NCBI GenBank assembly: GCA_043228905.1 | Contig: JBHGNT010000009.1 | Span: 13,330,001 to 13,394,000 of the forward strand | Length of the DNA: 64,000 bases | Direction of reading: 5' to 3' | DNA from: Azolla caroliniana | Lineage: Eukaryota; Polypodiophyta | Shown here: positions 1-10,342 of the stretch, piece by piece | Layout of the letters: the number at the start of each line of letters is the position of its first letter | How positions within the stretch are numbered: the stretch's first letter is position 1 | Position numbers and translations under genes: made by a program | The notes under the pieces: generated by a model | Told to the model about the DNA's origin: nothing | Database searches by the model: none | The model's input: the letters and a program-made list of their open reading frames with translations, nothing else

Positions 1-52
1 AACTGAACAGGAACAGGAGTAGGAGCAGGAACATGAACAGGAACAGGAACAG
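1..52 (+). repeat. Short tandem repeat, GGAACA-type units
   Basis: Imperfect 6-bp units, mostly GGAACA and GGAGCA, fill the left edge and probably continue outside the window. Nothing coding is seen in them. Confidence 0.75.
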
Positions 53-203
53 GTGCAATGGCTTGTCAAAGGAGGGGGAGCATTTGTTGGAGAAAGAGCT
101 CCAAAGTGGAACTATCCATGTTGACAGGTTTCGAATGGACATCAATGGATGATTCTGGTGGGAGGTGAGGGTTACACCCATAGAGTGCTCGAAATGGGTT
201 GAT

Positions 204-503
204 TCATGTTAACGCTTGTACAGATGTATTGTAGGTGTGGGTGACGAAAGGCAAGATTTGATCCCAGGTTTTGTGGCATGGATCGATGTAAGTGACAATC
301 TCCTTCTTGAGGGCCTTGTTGAGGCATCCGGTGAAGCCATTTGTCTGAGGATGGTATGGGGACTTAAACACATGTTGGACACCTAGTTGAGCTGCAATGA
401 CGTTGAGGACATCCTTGTGGAACTGGCGGCCCTGATCACATAATAGTTGGATGGGGCTAGTGGCGAAAAACGAGCTAGCAATTGGCGGATAGAGATCAAT
501 CAC
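204..503 (-). pseudogene. Ty3/gypsy integrase core fragment
   Basis: This 99-codon frame matches the second half of a Ty3/gypsy integrase catalytic core. It has CDQGRQF, the usual region around the second catalytic Asp, then YHPQTNG, the block that normally precedes the catalytic Glu. The residue expected to be Glu (the pattern is TNG-x-T-E) reads Gly in TNGFTGCLN, so the DDE triad is broken. The N-terminal zinc-binding part, the first Asp and the C-terminal domain are absent on both sides. The protein does not closely resemble the integrases of the two gypsy families elsewhere in the window, so it is a relic of a third lineage. Confidence 0.75.
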
Positions 504-850
504 TGATGTGGCCTGAGGGCCACTTGGACTTGGCTGAGGTGGGCGACAGGAGGGCTATCGTGTAGGAGGGGGATCAGGGGAAGATCAATTGGCGAAGAAA
601 GATCAATTGCTCCTGTGAAGTGAGGGCCACCCGAACTTGGCTAAGGTGTGGGACAAGAGGGCTATCGAGGAAAGATCAATTCGTTGAGAAAGATCAATTG
701 CTCATGTGGACTGAGGTCTAGTTGGACTTAGTTGAGGTGGGGGATAGGAGGGCTATAGGCGGATAGAGATCAATCGCTCCTGTGGACTGAGGGCCACCTG
801 GACTTGATTGAGGTGGGGGACAAGAGGGCTATTGTGCAGGAGGGGGATCG
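497..850 (+). repeat. Four imperfect ~85-bp tandem repeats
   Basis: A unit containing GATCAATNGCTCCTGTG, then GAGGGCCACCTGGACTTG, then GAGGTGGGGGACAAGAGG occurs about four times, starting near 497, 590, 680 and 767. Spacing varies through small indels. The array abuts the integrase relic, so it may be a minisatellite within the non-coding part of that element. Confidence 0.65.
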
Positions 851-1969
851 GAGAAACTCGTGGGACAAGAAGTTTGTGGGCAACCTAAGGTGAGGGGGAA
901 GAGGTGGATGCTTGGATATGGGGGACTGGTGGCCGTCATCTCCACCAATATGTGAAATGCACATAAGAGATCAAAACCAGTCTACTTAGCTTCTTACTTC
1001 TTGCTCAATTTATACTTCTTGACCTAGTTGGTAATAATGTAATAAGATTGATGAAGGTCCTTATTAATTTGGTGGTTGATCATCAATAAAATGATATAGT
1101 TCACCAACCCATAGAGTCATCACTAATGAACAAATTCTTGTGAATGCACACATAGACACTCAAAGGTCACACCACCTTGTAACATAATTGATGTGTCATA
1201 GAGTTATATTCTATGACACATAGTTAATGTGTTTTCCAAGATTGAGAGAGAGAGTGGGAGTTTTAGTGAGAGAATGTAGAGAGAGGGCGACTTTATATAA
1301 AGCACCCTCTTGCCTCCTTTGTAGTGGTTGTTTATTCTTATTCCTTGTTAATATACATTTTAGTTTTCTATCACCTATCTATCTTGTGTCTCTCCTCTCA
1401 CACACACATATCTAATATATTCCACTTAACATAATTACACATGTAATTATTTACACTTTATGATTGTTATTTTGCCAAAATCCATGTTTTGAAAAGTAGG
1501 GAAAGATATAAAAATGGAATCTCAATGGAGATATGAAGAGAAGAATTAGTATAATGATATGGCCCACCATCTTTCAACTACTCCCCGAAGAATCAAAGAC
1601 AAATAGCCCACAAGCTCTAGGTTCATACAAGTTCATAGAAAATATTTATCACCTCCCACACCTATATATCATAGATTAGTTGTAAAGGAGGTATGTAATT
1701 ATGGTAGTTGTCTTGAACAACTATGAGGAAACAATCAATGAAGTAAACTCCTAGAAAGGAGGGATTACACAAGCTTCCTTTTAACTAAGGCACTACCAAC
1801 TAGCTTTGTAGGACACCTTAATCACAAGATTCATAACACTCAAATCCACACTAAGGATGCTTAAAACTCAAGTAGACATGTACATAATGCTGGGCTAAAA
1901 GTTCTACTCACACCATTGTATGTCCTAGTGTGAACACTCCTTGGAGTTAGGGCTAAGGGAGTTCTATCA
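851..1969. other. AT-rich stretch with no recognised gene
   Basis: I see no supported coding frame here. A GA-rich run lies near 1243-1290 and a CT/CA run near 1390-1412. Short frames in this stretch look like low-complexity sequence. Confidence 0.5.
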
Positions 1970-2541
1970 TGTTAGGGGCCATCCCTCCATGTACAATGTT
2001 GTTTGGCCGACAATTGATTATTGTATGTAGCCAACACAATAGGTCGAACGTTCTATCAAGGTGATTGTGTTAGAAGGATGGACAGAGGAACTAGTCAGTA
2101 AATAGAACTTGATATTTGAGTAACCTTGATCAACTAATTGGTCTTAATATAATTACTTAGTAAGCATAGCAAACACAAATCGACACTAGGAATAACAATG
2201 CATAGAGATGTTGCCAACACAGAAATACTCTAACTAATAACTTATATTAATTCCAAAATAGAACGATAGATTTACAATACTTTTGGTCCCTCTTTTATAG
2301 GTAAAACTGAGCGTCTCTTTCCAATATTACACCTACCTCTATTTCGGCAAGAAGTAACACAAAACAGTTTTTACTACTTCTAATATCTATTTTTTCTACT
2401 TGGCAAAATAAATGTTGCTGACTCATAGATCCGCTACGTCGATCCAACTCCGACTCTTCTATATTTCTGAACATTGTTGACTCCAACCCTTTCACACCTG
2501 TTTGATTTTGACCTTCCGATCTTATAGCTGACCAACTAACA
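1970..2541 (-). repeat. Probable 3' LTR of family I element I-1
   Basis: The segment is bounded by TGTTAG on one side and CTAACA on the other, a perfect 6-bp inverted pair in the usual TG...CA form. On the minus strand it carries a TATA box in the context CTATAAAAGAGGG near 2290. It follows the 3' end of the minus-strand aORF relic. The sequence just outside it matches, in the same order, the stretch of element I-3 between its aORF and its 3' LTR (around 20855-20895). Together these make it the 3' LTR of I-1. No second LTR of this copy is present, because I-2 interrupts the element at 4610. Confidence 0.55.
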
Positions 2542-2579
2542 CTTGGCACGCTTGTGGGACAATGCCTTGCATGGTTGAA

Positions 2580-4610
2580 CCCCCTTCCTTGCTTATTCCT
2601 GGAGCCCTAAGGGTTCGGGGTCTTCATCGTCGTCGTTGTGATCTTGGAGAATGTCGAACAAGGACGGTTCTTCTTCAGTCCCTTGTTTGGTGTCGGGCGC
2701 GTTCATTTCCTTGTTGTGTTTGGCTGCATCGGTGTCCTCTGCATTTGGCTGGTCTGCGGAAGCTCCTAGTTCGGTAGTCTCTTGCTGTCGTTGTTGTTCG
2801 TAGCTATCCAAGCATAACGGCGTGTCGATGTCATGGGCATCAAATTCTTCCATGAAGTGGGTGATTTCTTCCATATGACTGGCCACAAGCTCATACAAGG
2901 CTTGAGCGAGGTCTTCTTGAACTATTGCAATGGCTTCATCGGTCATTTTGAAGAATCCTACGCCTTGCTTTTTGCGATTATCCCTGTCGGTGCATAATAA
3001 TTCTAATTCTATTGCCTGTGCCGACCAAGTCTTCCAACCGTTGTCGAGGGTGTCGGCTACCAACTTCAACATTTTTTTCTTGTGAACTTGTAAGATCCGT
3101 GGAACTTTTTCTTCACCCATACTGACCTTATACTGCATCGTGGCCAATTCCTTTTGCATGTCTGCTATTTGAGCGTCTACCGACCCTTGTTTAGCCATTA
3201 GCTTAGCTTCTGTGACCAGTAATGCCAAGCGTTTTGCTTCATATTAGACCTCGAGTTGGGCATAGATCTTCGTTAATTCCGTATTTGCCGACTCGAGTGT
3301 TTCTTTCTGCTATTTGTATGTCGTCTGCATTTCAGATTTCTGGAGTACCAACTCAGACATTTGATCTGCATAATATTCCACCTAAAATCGGATATACTCC
3401 TCTAAGTCGTGTACTTTTTCCTCTTCTTCTGTCGTCGCCTCCCCTTCTCACTCAAGCATCTTCCTTAACACGTGGATTGCATTGTCTTTATGGTCCAACA
3501 ATGGTTCTGCCGAGTGCATTGTCTTTAACTCTGTCTCTTCACGAGTACAATGCGGTCTTCCATTTTTTTCACATTTTCCTCAACCTTGGCAGCTCTGGCG
3601 TTTGCCTCTTTGACCTTCTTCTCTGTTTCTTGCAGCTGATCCCACAGTTGTTGATCGGTTACATGTGGGATGCCTGCGAGGTCACAATGTTGTATATGGT
3701 CTTCGGCCTGTTTTATCTTTTCCTCTGCTTGTCGGAGCCTGTCCCATAGTTTGGTGTTGTCCACTTTAGCACTAGAGTACTGATAATTTAATTGATTAGT
3801 TGCCGTCGTGGCTTTCTGACATGCCTCGGCATGTCTTTTGCAACCGTGTTCGTTCGTGCATATTCCCGATGGACTTCTACTAGCGCCGTACTTAATGGCG
3901 ACATCTGAATTGCCTCGCCCCTAGATCTGGCATGTCTCAGTCGACCGATTCGATCCAACTCCGGTTGATCCTCGGGTTCAACTGCACCGATCATGGCCTT
4001 CTGAATCATAATTCGTTCCTTATGCTCTTGGCAAGCCATTTGAGAAGTTCATAAGATGTGCCAAATTGTAGAATTGTTGCAATTCATGTGTTGCCGGTGG
4101 AAATTCTTGTAATCCCAACACTTTGCTTGGAGTCATCGAAGATGATTTCCCGTTTTCTAGACAACTTGTGTCGGTTGGATTGACACACGTCTCTTGTTGT
4201 ATTGGTTGTGTCTGCTGTTGTTGTTGTTCAACTTGCTGCCTCTTCTTTGCTTGTGTCTCCTCTTCTAGTTGTTGAAATCTTCGACTTTTCTGCTTCGTTC
4301 AGAATGTAGGTGGTTGGTGTTGATTCTCAGCCTCGAAAGTCGGTGTTGATTCTTAGATAGGTTGGGTTGGTGGAATCGGTTCCTGAACCGGTTGTAACCA
4401 TGAATTCAGAGTCCATATTGGCTCCATTACCAGAGTGTCGAAATTCAGAGTCGGCTCCAGCTCCCGTTGTGGTTCGACTATAGATTGTCGGGCTGGTTTT
4501 GACTCTTGGGTGTCGACGGTTGCTGGCTCCGATTCTTGCCACTCTTCACATGGTACTTCCCTCCGGGCCCTCGATGTCCACTCTGGCTGCCGCCCTCTTT
4601 CCTTCCTTGG
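2580..4610 (-). pseudogene. Family I accessory coiled-coil ORF (aORF), relic in I-1
   Basis: This is a decayed copy of the extra protein encoded downstream of pol in family I. The best preserved part, 3228-2593, reads 211 residues. It aligns with the C-terminal part of the I-3 aORF through a Trp-Ser-x-Gln-Ala helix, a GxxFxKM motif and an acidic tail ending in a DIL motif. The block 4039-3788 matches the middle of the I-4 aORF (shared ALVEVHRE). The block 3764-3525 is heptad-like and rich in Glu, Lys and Gln. Upstream of these lies a Gln-rich segment near 4200-4270. Several stops and frame changes make it non-functional. The reading frame is cut at 4610 by the LTR of I-2. The function is unknown; long coiled coil and an acidic C-terminus are all that can be seen. 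Confidence 0.7.
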
Positions 4611-5054
4611 TGTTGGCCGGTTAGGCCAGAGTATGAACGGGGAGCCGGTTTTGGGAGTTGTAATTAGATAAATTATGTTAATTATAAGATCGGACGGACA
4701 GACTCGGAATCGGTATGCTGATCCAGATCTAGACCGGTTCGTAGCCGGTTGCCTGTTGGCACCGGTTTGTAACACAACCGGATACCTATAAAAGGATCTG
4801 GAGACGATGTAATTAACAATGGATAATTAATAGAGAAGAGTTGTGGCTTTATGTACTGTTTATCTTGTTAATGTCGTTCTGTGCTTAATGTGATTATCAT
4901 ACGCGTGTATCAAGTTAATCATTCCAGATAGTAATTGGGAAGGATCAGTTATGTATTACGGCCTGCACATTCCTTACCGTACCACCCCTTTGGTGAAGTG
5001 TTCCAAAGGGACACCACACCCAGTGTCAGTGGCTTGTCCAGCCCACGTACAACA
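4611..5054 (+). repeat. 5' LTR of I-2
   Basis: It starts TGTTGGCCGG, as does the 3' LTR of I-3 at 20881, and ends in ACAACA just before a TTTTGGCGACCACG primer-binding-like site at about 5057. A TATA box (TATAAAAG) lies at 4787-4794, inside the context CCTATAAAAGGATC that is shared with both LTRs of I-3. The length of 444 bp is close to the 439-bp LTR of I-4. Confidence 0.75.
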
Positions 5055-5091
5055 CAGTTTTGGCGACCACGATTCTTGCAAAAAGCGCAAT

Positions 5092-6584
5092 GAATAACGG
5101 GGGAATGGATGAATAGACTGGCGAACGACCCAGTGGCCAAGCGAGCAAGAAGACTCGCTGAGAGAGTGCGGAAGCGGGAGGCTTACTGGCAGGCGGAGGA
5201 GGAGATCCGATCGGATCGGTCTTTTCCTAGAGTGATTCGGCGGGTCACGGAGGAGTCACTCTGATTGCAACAAAACCACCATCCGGAAGAAGGAAGTAGT
5301 TTGAGCAGTCCATTCTGCAAACACTGGCCGCAAGAGCTGACGGTTCGGAAGCGTTCTCTGCCATCGAATCGGATTCGAACGACGAACACAACGTCCAATC
5401 GTATTATCGTAGTAGCCACGATACACCAGACGCCCCGGAAGACGACGAGTCGGACCACATACCGACACCGGAGCCGGAGACAACAAAACCGGAGCCGGAA
5501 ACAACAAAACCGGAAGCTCCGGACAAAACGACCGGTACGAACCACCAAGCGGAGGAGCGAGTTCCGACACCACAACCCAAGTCACCGACGGAGCATGAGG
5601 AGTGAGTTCCGACACCGGCCCCGATAGCACAAGAAGACGACGACACAATGCCTTACCAATATCCGGAGTATCGGGATGACCCGGACGCGGAAGCCCATGT
5701 ATACGCATTTCCCGAAACTTGGGAGGCGAATCGTGTCTTCCAACGACTGAATGAAGTAGAGGTAGAACGATAAAAAATTGCGGAATTCGGCATGACTTTT
5801 GAGGGACCCGCGACACGTTGGCACTCCAAGCACCTCCCCGACAATATCGCCATGTTTGAGGATTTAAAGACTAGATTTCTACGCTTCTTCCATAGACAGG
5901 TGGATCAAAGAGAGATTGTCGGCCAATTTTATATGACATGGCAGGACTCGTCCGAAACCTTTCAATAGTTCATTATCCGGTTCCAGACGATGCATAGTTA
6001 ACTCACCAGAGCACCGCTAGAAGCAAAAGCGAAAGCGGTATTTTTGGCAGCGCCCCAGGAACCTCTCCGAACCGTGTGTGCTCATAAATTTTCGGACCAG
6101 CACAATAGAGCAGGTCATTGACCGGGTCATGGAAATGGACAAAACTAGTTCGTGGTTGACGATTGGAGCACTCCAAAGAACACTCCCTACCGAAGAGGAC
6201 CTACGCTTTTGCTAGGTGGTCCAATGCAAGACGTGCCTTAACCCCGGGCACTCAACAATAGATTGCATGATGAGATCGCAGTGCATGCTATGCCATTCCT
6301 GGTCATACACAATGGACCGCTGTGAGTACAACCTGCTGAATCGGCAAGCTGCACCAGTCCGGCACATCGAGACCTGGAACGACCGGAAAGACGAAGAAGA
6401 ACGATTTCGGCGAGACGATCGCTATAGATCGGTTCAAAACGTCCGATACAATGACCGACAGGATGATTATGACTAGGACCGGAGCGAGAGAAGCTGCGAC
6501 TATAACGACGATCGTTATAATCGAGATTTCTCCCCTGGCTATAATCGGAGAAGAGACGATCAACGGGGGGGAGACTATGAAGAC
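5092..6584 (+). pseudogene. I-2 gag relic, first part
   Basis: Translated fragments follow the Gag of I-3 closely. There is an N-terminal acidic, Thr/Pro-rich region with repeated PEPETTKPE-like units, then the capsid-like core containing DAEAHVYAF and FLRFFHRQVDQRE. Two tandem zinc knuckles follow (C-KT-C-LNPG-H, then C-ML-C-HSWS) from about 6219. Many in-frame stops are present, for example within the region corresponding to the knuckle linker. The relic runs straight into the Penelope-like insert at 6584/6585. The second copy of its 3' part lies at 8225-8898. Confidence 0.75.
5911..6584 (+). repeat. 674-bp direct repeat, left copy
   Basis: This part of the I-2 gag relic recurs at 8225-8898 with a constant offset of 2314 bp, no indels and only a handful of substitutions seen by eye. 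The two copies flank a 1,640-bp block that contains the Penelope-like fragment and the hammerhead motif. Confidence 0.9.
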
Positions 6585-7010
6585 TTTTTTATATGTATTA
6601 GTATCAGAAAGGTGTTCTATAGCTTTGTTATAGTACGTGTCCTTATCAAGAACACACACTCCAACATTCTTGTTAGCAGGTAGGATTATGATTTTGTTGT
6701 TTTTCTTAAGAGATTGTAAGGCTAGTGATAAGTGAGGTGCAATCCTAGTGGGTTTTAATTTGAGTGTATGAAGTGTGTCCCTAAAGATAGTTTGGTGTTT
6801 AGATATAATGTTTTCTAGGGGAGTGTACTTAGTAGGAGGTTGCCAACTGGGGTTAGGTAGCTTAAAGGGATTTTGGGGCAAATTATCCACATCTTTAAAA
6901 AAATGTTTAAGTCGAAGGGTCCTACTTAGGCTATTAAATTCTTTAAGTAGGGTAGGGGATGATGGTGGAGAAGATCCTTGCGATATTGTGTTTAAGTCGA
7001 AGGGTCCCAC
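6585..7010 (-). pseudogene. Penelope-like element reverse transcriptase, N-terminal fragment
   Basis: The 142 residues read here fit the N-terminal part of Penelope-like retroelement (PLE) reverse transcriptases. A Leu-Arg-Leu-Lys-x-Phe-Phe motif is followed by a spacer. Then come NNKIIILPANKN, matching the family pattern of 'I-I-L-P-A-D-K-G', and LSDTNTYKK, another conserved PLE block. The frame is open to codon 142 and ends exactly at the junction with the gypsy repeat at 6584/6585. All of the catalytic RT motifs (including YADD) and any GIY-YIG endonuclease are therefore missing. The Asp of PADK reads Asn here. Its 5' side continues into pyrimidine-rich DNA without an obvious start. Confidence 0.7.
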
Positions 7011-7473
7011 ATCCTCCCCTCATCTAAACCCATACTTATCCCTATCCTTACCCCTCATCTCTCTTAACTCTACCTTCCCCTTCTCTCTTCCTTTTTAAGC
7101 CATACATTCCCCTCTCCCTTACTTTTTAACCCCACACGTGTGCCCACATCACCATTCCCTTTTCTCTAGCTTATAACAACTTTACCCCTCCTTCCTTAAA
7201 CATGCACATGCACGTGTTCATGTGTGCACATCCCTTACCCCTCTCTCTCACTTCTCCCTACACTCTTTCCCATACCCTCTCACTCCTTCCCTCTTACCAT
7301 TCCCTTTTCCCTATCCTTAAAAAAACCTTAAAACTTACATCCCACTATCTTTTTCTCCCTTAAATGTGCACATATGCACATAGCACACCCTTGCCCCCCA
7401 CTCCCAACTTTGATCCCACATCCTCACTATACCCCTCTCCTAAAATCCTATATAAACCCCCTCCCTCACCCTC
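7011..7473. other. Pyrimidine-rich non-coding segment with TATA box
   Basis: The segment is strongly C/T-rich on the plus strand and shows no coding frame. A TATATAAA sequence at 7449-7456 stands about 18 bp before the hammerhead motif, the spacing expected if a transcript started close to the ribozyme. Confidence 0.45.
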
Positions 7474-7534
7474 ATGGTCTTATGTTGGCACTGATGAGCC
7501 CGTGATGGGCGAAACTAGTTTGCCATAAGACCAT
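7474..7534 (+). ncRNA. Hammerhead ribozyme motif, type I with very short stem III
   Basis: All conserved core elements are present in order. CTGATGA is at 7491-7497. Stem II is GCCC (7498-7501) with GGGC (7507-7510) around a GTGAT loop, followed by GAAA at 7511-7514. Stem III is two pairs, A7514-T7519 and C7515-G7518, and is followed by T7520. Predicted cleavage is after GTT at 7520. Stem I is GGCA (7487-7490) with TGCC (7521-7524), then a bulge, then ten pairs between 7474-7483 and 7525-7534. A two-pair stem III is typical of hammerheads reported from Penelope-like elements. The motif is on the opposite strand from the RT fragment at 6585-7010. Confidence 0.85.
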
Positions 7535-8224
7535 ACCTCAAACCCCATGTAATTTTTCATTTATAATGTTAATTACATGTTTTTAATTATGCTTCTCTCC
7601 CTCGCTCTCTCTCTTCTAATCGTGTCTTAATTATGTTTCTCTAGTTCGTAATAGCACCTCTCTATTTCATTTCTATTAGTATGGTAATCCTCTTCCCTCC
7701 CCGTAACCCTTGTTTTTAAATTTTAATTATGTTTTTCGTCTCGTATTTTAGTTTTAATCTTAGGTTTTTTTATGTCTTAATCTCTCACTCTCTCTCTCTC
7801 TCTCTAGTTTTAATCTTAGGTTTATTTATGTTTTAATCTCTCTCTCTCTCTCTCTCTCTACTTTAATTAGTATGTTAATCCCCCTCCCTTTTAAGCCTAT
7901 CTTTTAATTTTAATTTCTTTCTAATTACCCCACCCTTTACTTTATTTTTACGATCATGTTTCTAGATTTAGATTTCATGTTTGTTAGTTTTCGGGTTATG
8001 TTTTTTTGTTTTAGTGTTTATGTTTCTAATCTTAGTGTTTTAAACCCCCACCCCTCTTCCTTTTTGTTATTCCTAATCATGCCGGCTCCCTCTCCTTTCT
8101 TCTACCTCGTCTTCGATTCGGGTGCGCTCAAATCGAGCGTGGTGTTCCTCTTCGCCTACCTCTACCCGCCGATTATCGACCATTCCGCACTCCTTGTTCC
8201 GACCGTAAGGTCCATAAACTTACG
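7535..8224. other. T-rich segment with CT microsatellites; no gene supported
   Basis: Two CT microsatellites (about 7785-7805 and 7836-7859) lie in a local tandem duplication whose unit contains TTTTAATCTTAGGTTT. From about 8080 to 8222 the base composition changes to GC-richer, coding-like DNA, with an open plus-strand frame of about 50 codons that I do not recognise. This block ends at the right copy of the 674-bp repeat. Confidence 0.5.
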
Positions 8225-8898
8225 AGAGATTGTTGGCCAATTTTATATGACATGGCAGGACTCGTCCGAAACCTTTCAATAGTTCATTATCCGGTTCCAA
8301 ACGATGCATAGTTAACTCACCAGAGCACCGCTAGAAGCAAAAGCGAAAGCAGTATTTTTGGCAGCGCCCCAGGAACCTCTTCGAACCGTGTGTGGTCATA
8401 AATTTTCGGACCAGCACAATAGACTAGGTCATTGACCGGGTCATGGAAATGGACAAAACTAGTTCGTGGTTGACGATTGGAGCACTCCAAAGAACACTCC
8501 CTACCGAAGAGGACCTACGCTTTTGCTAGGTGGTCCAATGCAAGACGTGCCTTAACCCCGGGCACTCAACAATAGATTGCACGATGAGATCGCAGTGCAT
8601 GCTATGCCATTCCTGGTCATACACAATGGACCGCTGTGAGTACAACCTGCTGAATCGGCAAGCTGCACCAGTCCGGCACATCGAGACCTGGAACGACCGG
8701 AAAGACGAAGAAGAACGATTTCGGCGAGACGATCGCTATAGATCGGTTCAAAACGTCCGATACAGTGACCGACAGGATGATTATGACTAGGACCGGAGCG
8801 AGAGAAGCTGCGACTATAACGGCGATCGTTATAATCGAGATTTCTCCCCTGGCTATAATCGGAGAAGAGAGGATCAACGGGGGGGAGACTATGAAGAC
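8225..8898 (+). repeat. 674-bp direct repeat, right copy
   Basis: This is the near-identical partner of 5911-6584. The left copy ends in the Penelope-like insert, while this copy runs on into the rest of the I-2 gag. The right copy is therefore joined to the downstream element and the left copy to the upstream element. Confidence 0.9.
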
Positions 8899-9758
8899 CG
8901 GCGCCAGCAAGGATACCAGAACAACCGACGCTATAATAAAAAACGGAATGCTCGGAAAGAGGATCGTCGGGAACCGGCAAAGGATTACCAAGGAGAGCCG
9001 GATAGAAGCATAACTAGCGCTCAAACGGAACAAAGAAGAGCAAAGGAGCCTAATCGGGCAGTATCCATATTTCAACCGGGTAACATGCCAAAAGCAGAGT
9101 CTAGCAATACATGGAAGGCGTATTGCTACTATTGCCGCCAATAGGGACACTACATAAACCAATGTTCGGTAAAGAGTAACGAAAAATGACTGACAATCAA
9201 CATGGTGGTCGCGGAAGTGGCGGACATCCAGCAAGTCACCACTAGATCAAAGGGAAAGATGGCCGAATGGGAGGCTCCACAAGCTATCCGCAAACAAGCT
9301 ACAGAATGGATCGAAAAGGCAAATGAACGGAATGTCAGCGAATTAAAGGAGCAAAGGAACGCATTGGAGGAACCTACAGAGATGACGCAGCAGGAGAACC
9401 CCACATGGCAGGCATTACAGGAATGCCAGATCATGCTACCACTGGGTTGGTTACTGCAATTGGTGCCCCGATTCACCGATGGGTTAAAATTGGCATTGGC
9501 CCCACCAAGCCCCACACCGGCTCCGACGTTCTTTTCAAATCTGGAGGAAGGGCCAATAGTGGTGGATACCAGCAGTTCCGCAATCAACGCCATTATCAAA
9601 GGACGGGAAGTACCAGGGACGATCGTCAATGGCGGATCGGGAGTAAACGTAATAAGCCTCCGAACATGAAACACTCTTGGAATCCAAGAATGGGAACCAT
9701 GCCCGTTCTGGCTCCGGATGGCAGACACTAGCTCAGTACGACTGGCCGGAATAATTAG
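8225..9758 (+). pseudogene. I-2 gag-protease relic, second part
   Basis: From left to right this holds two zinc knuckles, an Arg/Asp-rich linker, a third zinc knuckle (C-YY-C, interrupted by a stop just before its His) and the protease. The part from 9203 to 9669 is open and aligns over its length with residues 500-780 of the I-3 polyprotein. The protease active site reads NGGSG where I-3 has DGGSG, so the catalytic Asp is lost. A stop follows shortly after, and the similarity to I-3 ends near 9758 in the middle of the protease C-terminal region. Confidence 0.75.
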
Positions 9759-10342
9759 AGTGGTTGTGGATCCTACTAATTCTAGGTTTATTAAGGAGAG
9801 GTGTCCAAATTTTATTACGGGGTTTCCTACTATGGGTCTTTTTCACATATGGGGAGAAGGGAAAAATAGATGTATGACGTCCTAACCACATGAAAGTATC
9901 TAAAGTAGAAGTAGGTCTATTGAGAAGGTAAAAGAGACGTTTCGCGGGATGTATGGCGTGCCGAAACTGTTTACTATCCCGTTTGGCACGCCTAGCTACA
10001 CGTTTTTTGTCCTAACATTATTGCATGGGAAAATTTGTAGTTTTGTGGGAAGGGGCCGATTATTGTGAGTACGGATAGGTTGTTTTCTATGAGGGATTTC
10101 ATATAAGTGTGGGGGAAATTTTGAGGGTGCGGTAGAATATTGAAGTCTACTAGAAGTAGAAGGGGAGTTATGTGTAAAGAAGGGGGGGGTATGTGTAGGA
10201 AATGCATGAAAAGGGGGAGGGGTATAGTTTGGAAATAGGGAAACGTTGTGGGGGTTATTAGGGGGGAAATGCATAGGGGCATGGTTAAAAAATGGGGGAG
10301 GGGTATGAGGGGGGTTTATAGAAAATAAAGGGGGGGCATGCA
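9759..10342. other. Unassigned segment with basic minus-strand frame and G-rich run
   Basis: On the minus strand an open frame of about 88 codons (roughly 10015-9755) is rich in Lys, Arg and His. I cannot assign it. From about 10110 onward the plus strand becomes extremely G-rich, and the frames read there are Pro/His-rich low complexity. The segment lies between the broken end of I-2 and the unidentified frame at 10343-11287. Confidence 0.4.

Larger units (their letters stand above)
4611..9758 (+). mobile_element. Family I Ty3/gypsy copy I-2, truncated and interrupted
   Basis: A 5' LTR (4611-5054) and primer-binding site are followed by a decayed gag. This is interrupted by a 1,640-bp block of foreign DNA (6585-8224) flanked by 674-bp direct repeats, after which gag and protease continue. 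The element stops just after the protease at about 9758, so RT, RNase H, integrase, aORF and 3' LTR are missing. It lies in the aORF of I-1, which runs on the opposite strand. Because the 3' end is gone, no target duplication can be tested. Confidence 0.75.

Noticed and set aside
1227-1415. Short plus-strand open frame with hydrophobic C-terminus
   Set aside because: It consists of GA-rich and CT/CA-rich repeats with no conserved relatives in the window.
2542-2556. Primer-binding site of a plus-strand element next to the 1970-2541 LTR
   Set aside because: TTGGCACGCTTG resembles the I-4 site, but the same stretch matches the sequence between aORF and 3' LTR in I-3. The minus-strand TATA box also shows that the LTR is on the other strand.
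5183-5853. Several minus-strand Ser/Val-rich frames over I-2 gag
   Set aside because: They mirror the Gag codons of I-2 and do not match anything; the plus-strand frame aligns with I-3 Gag.
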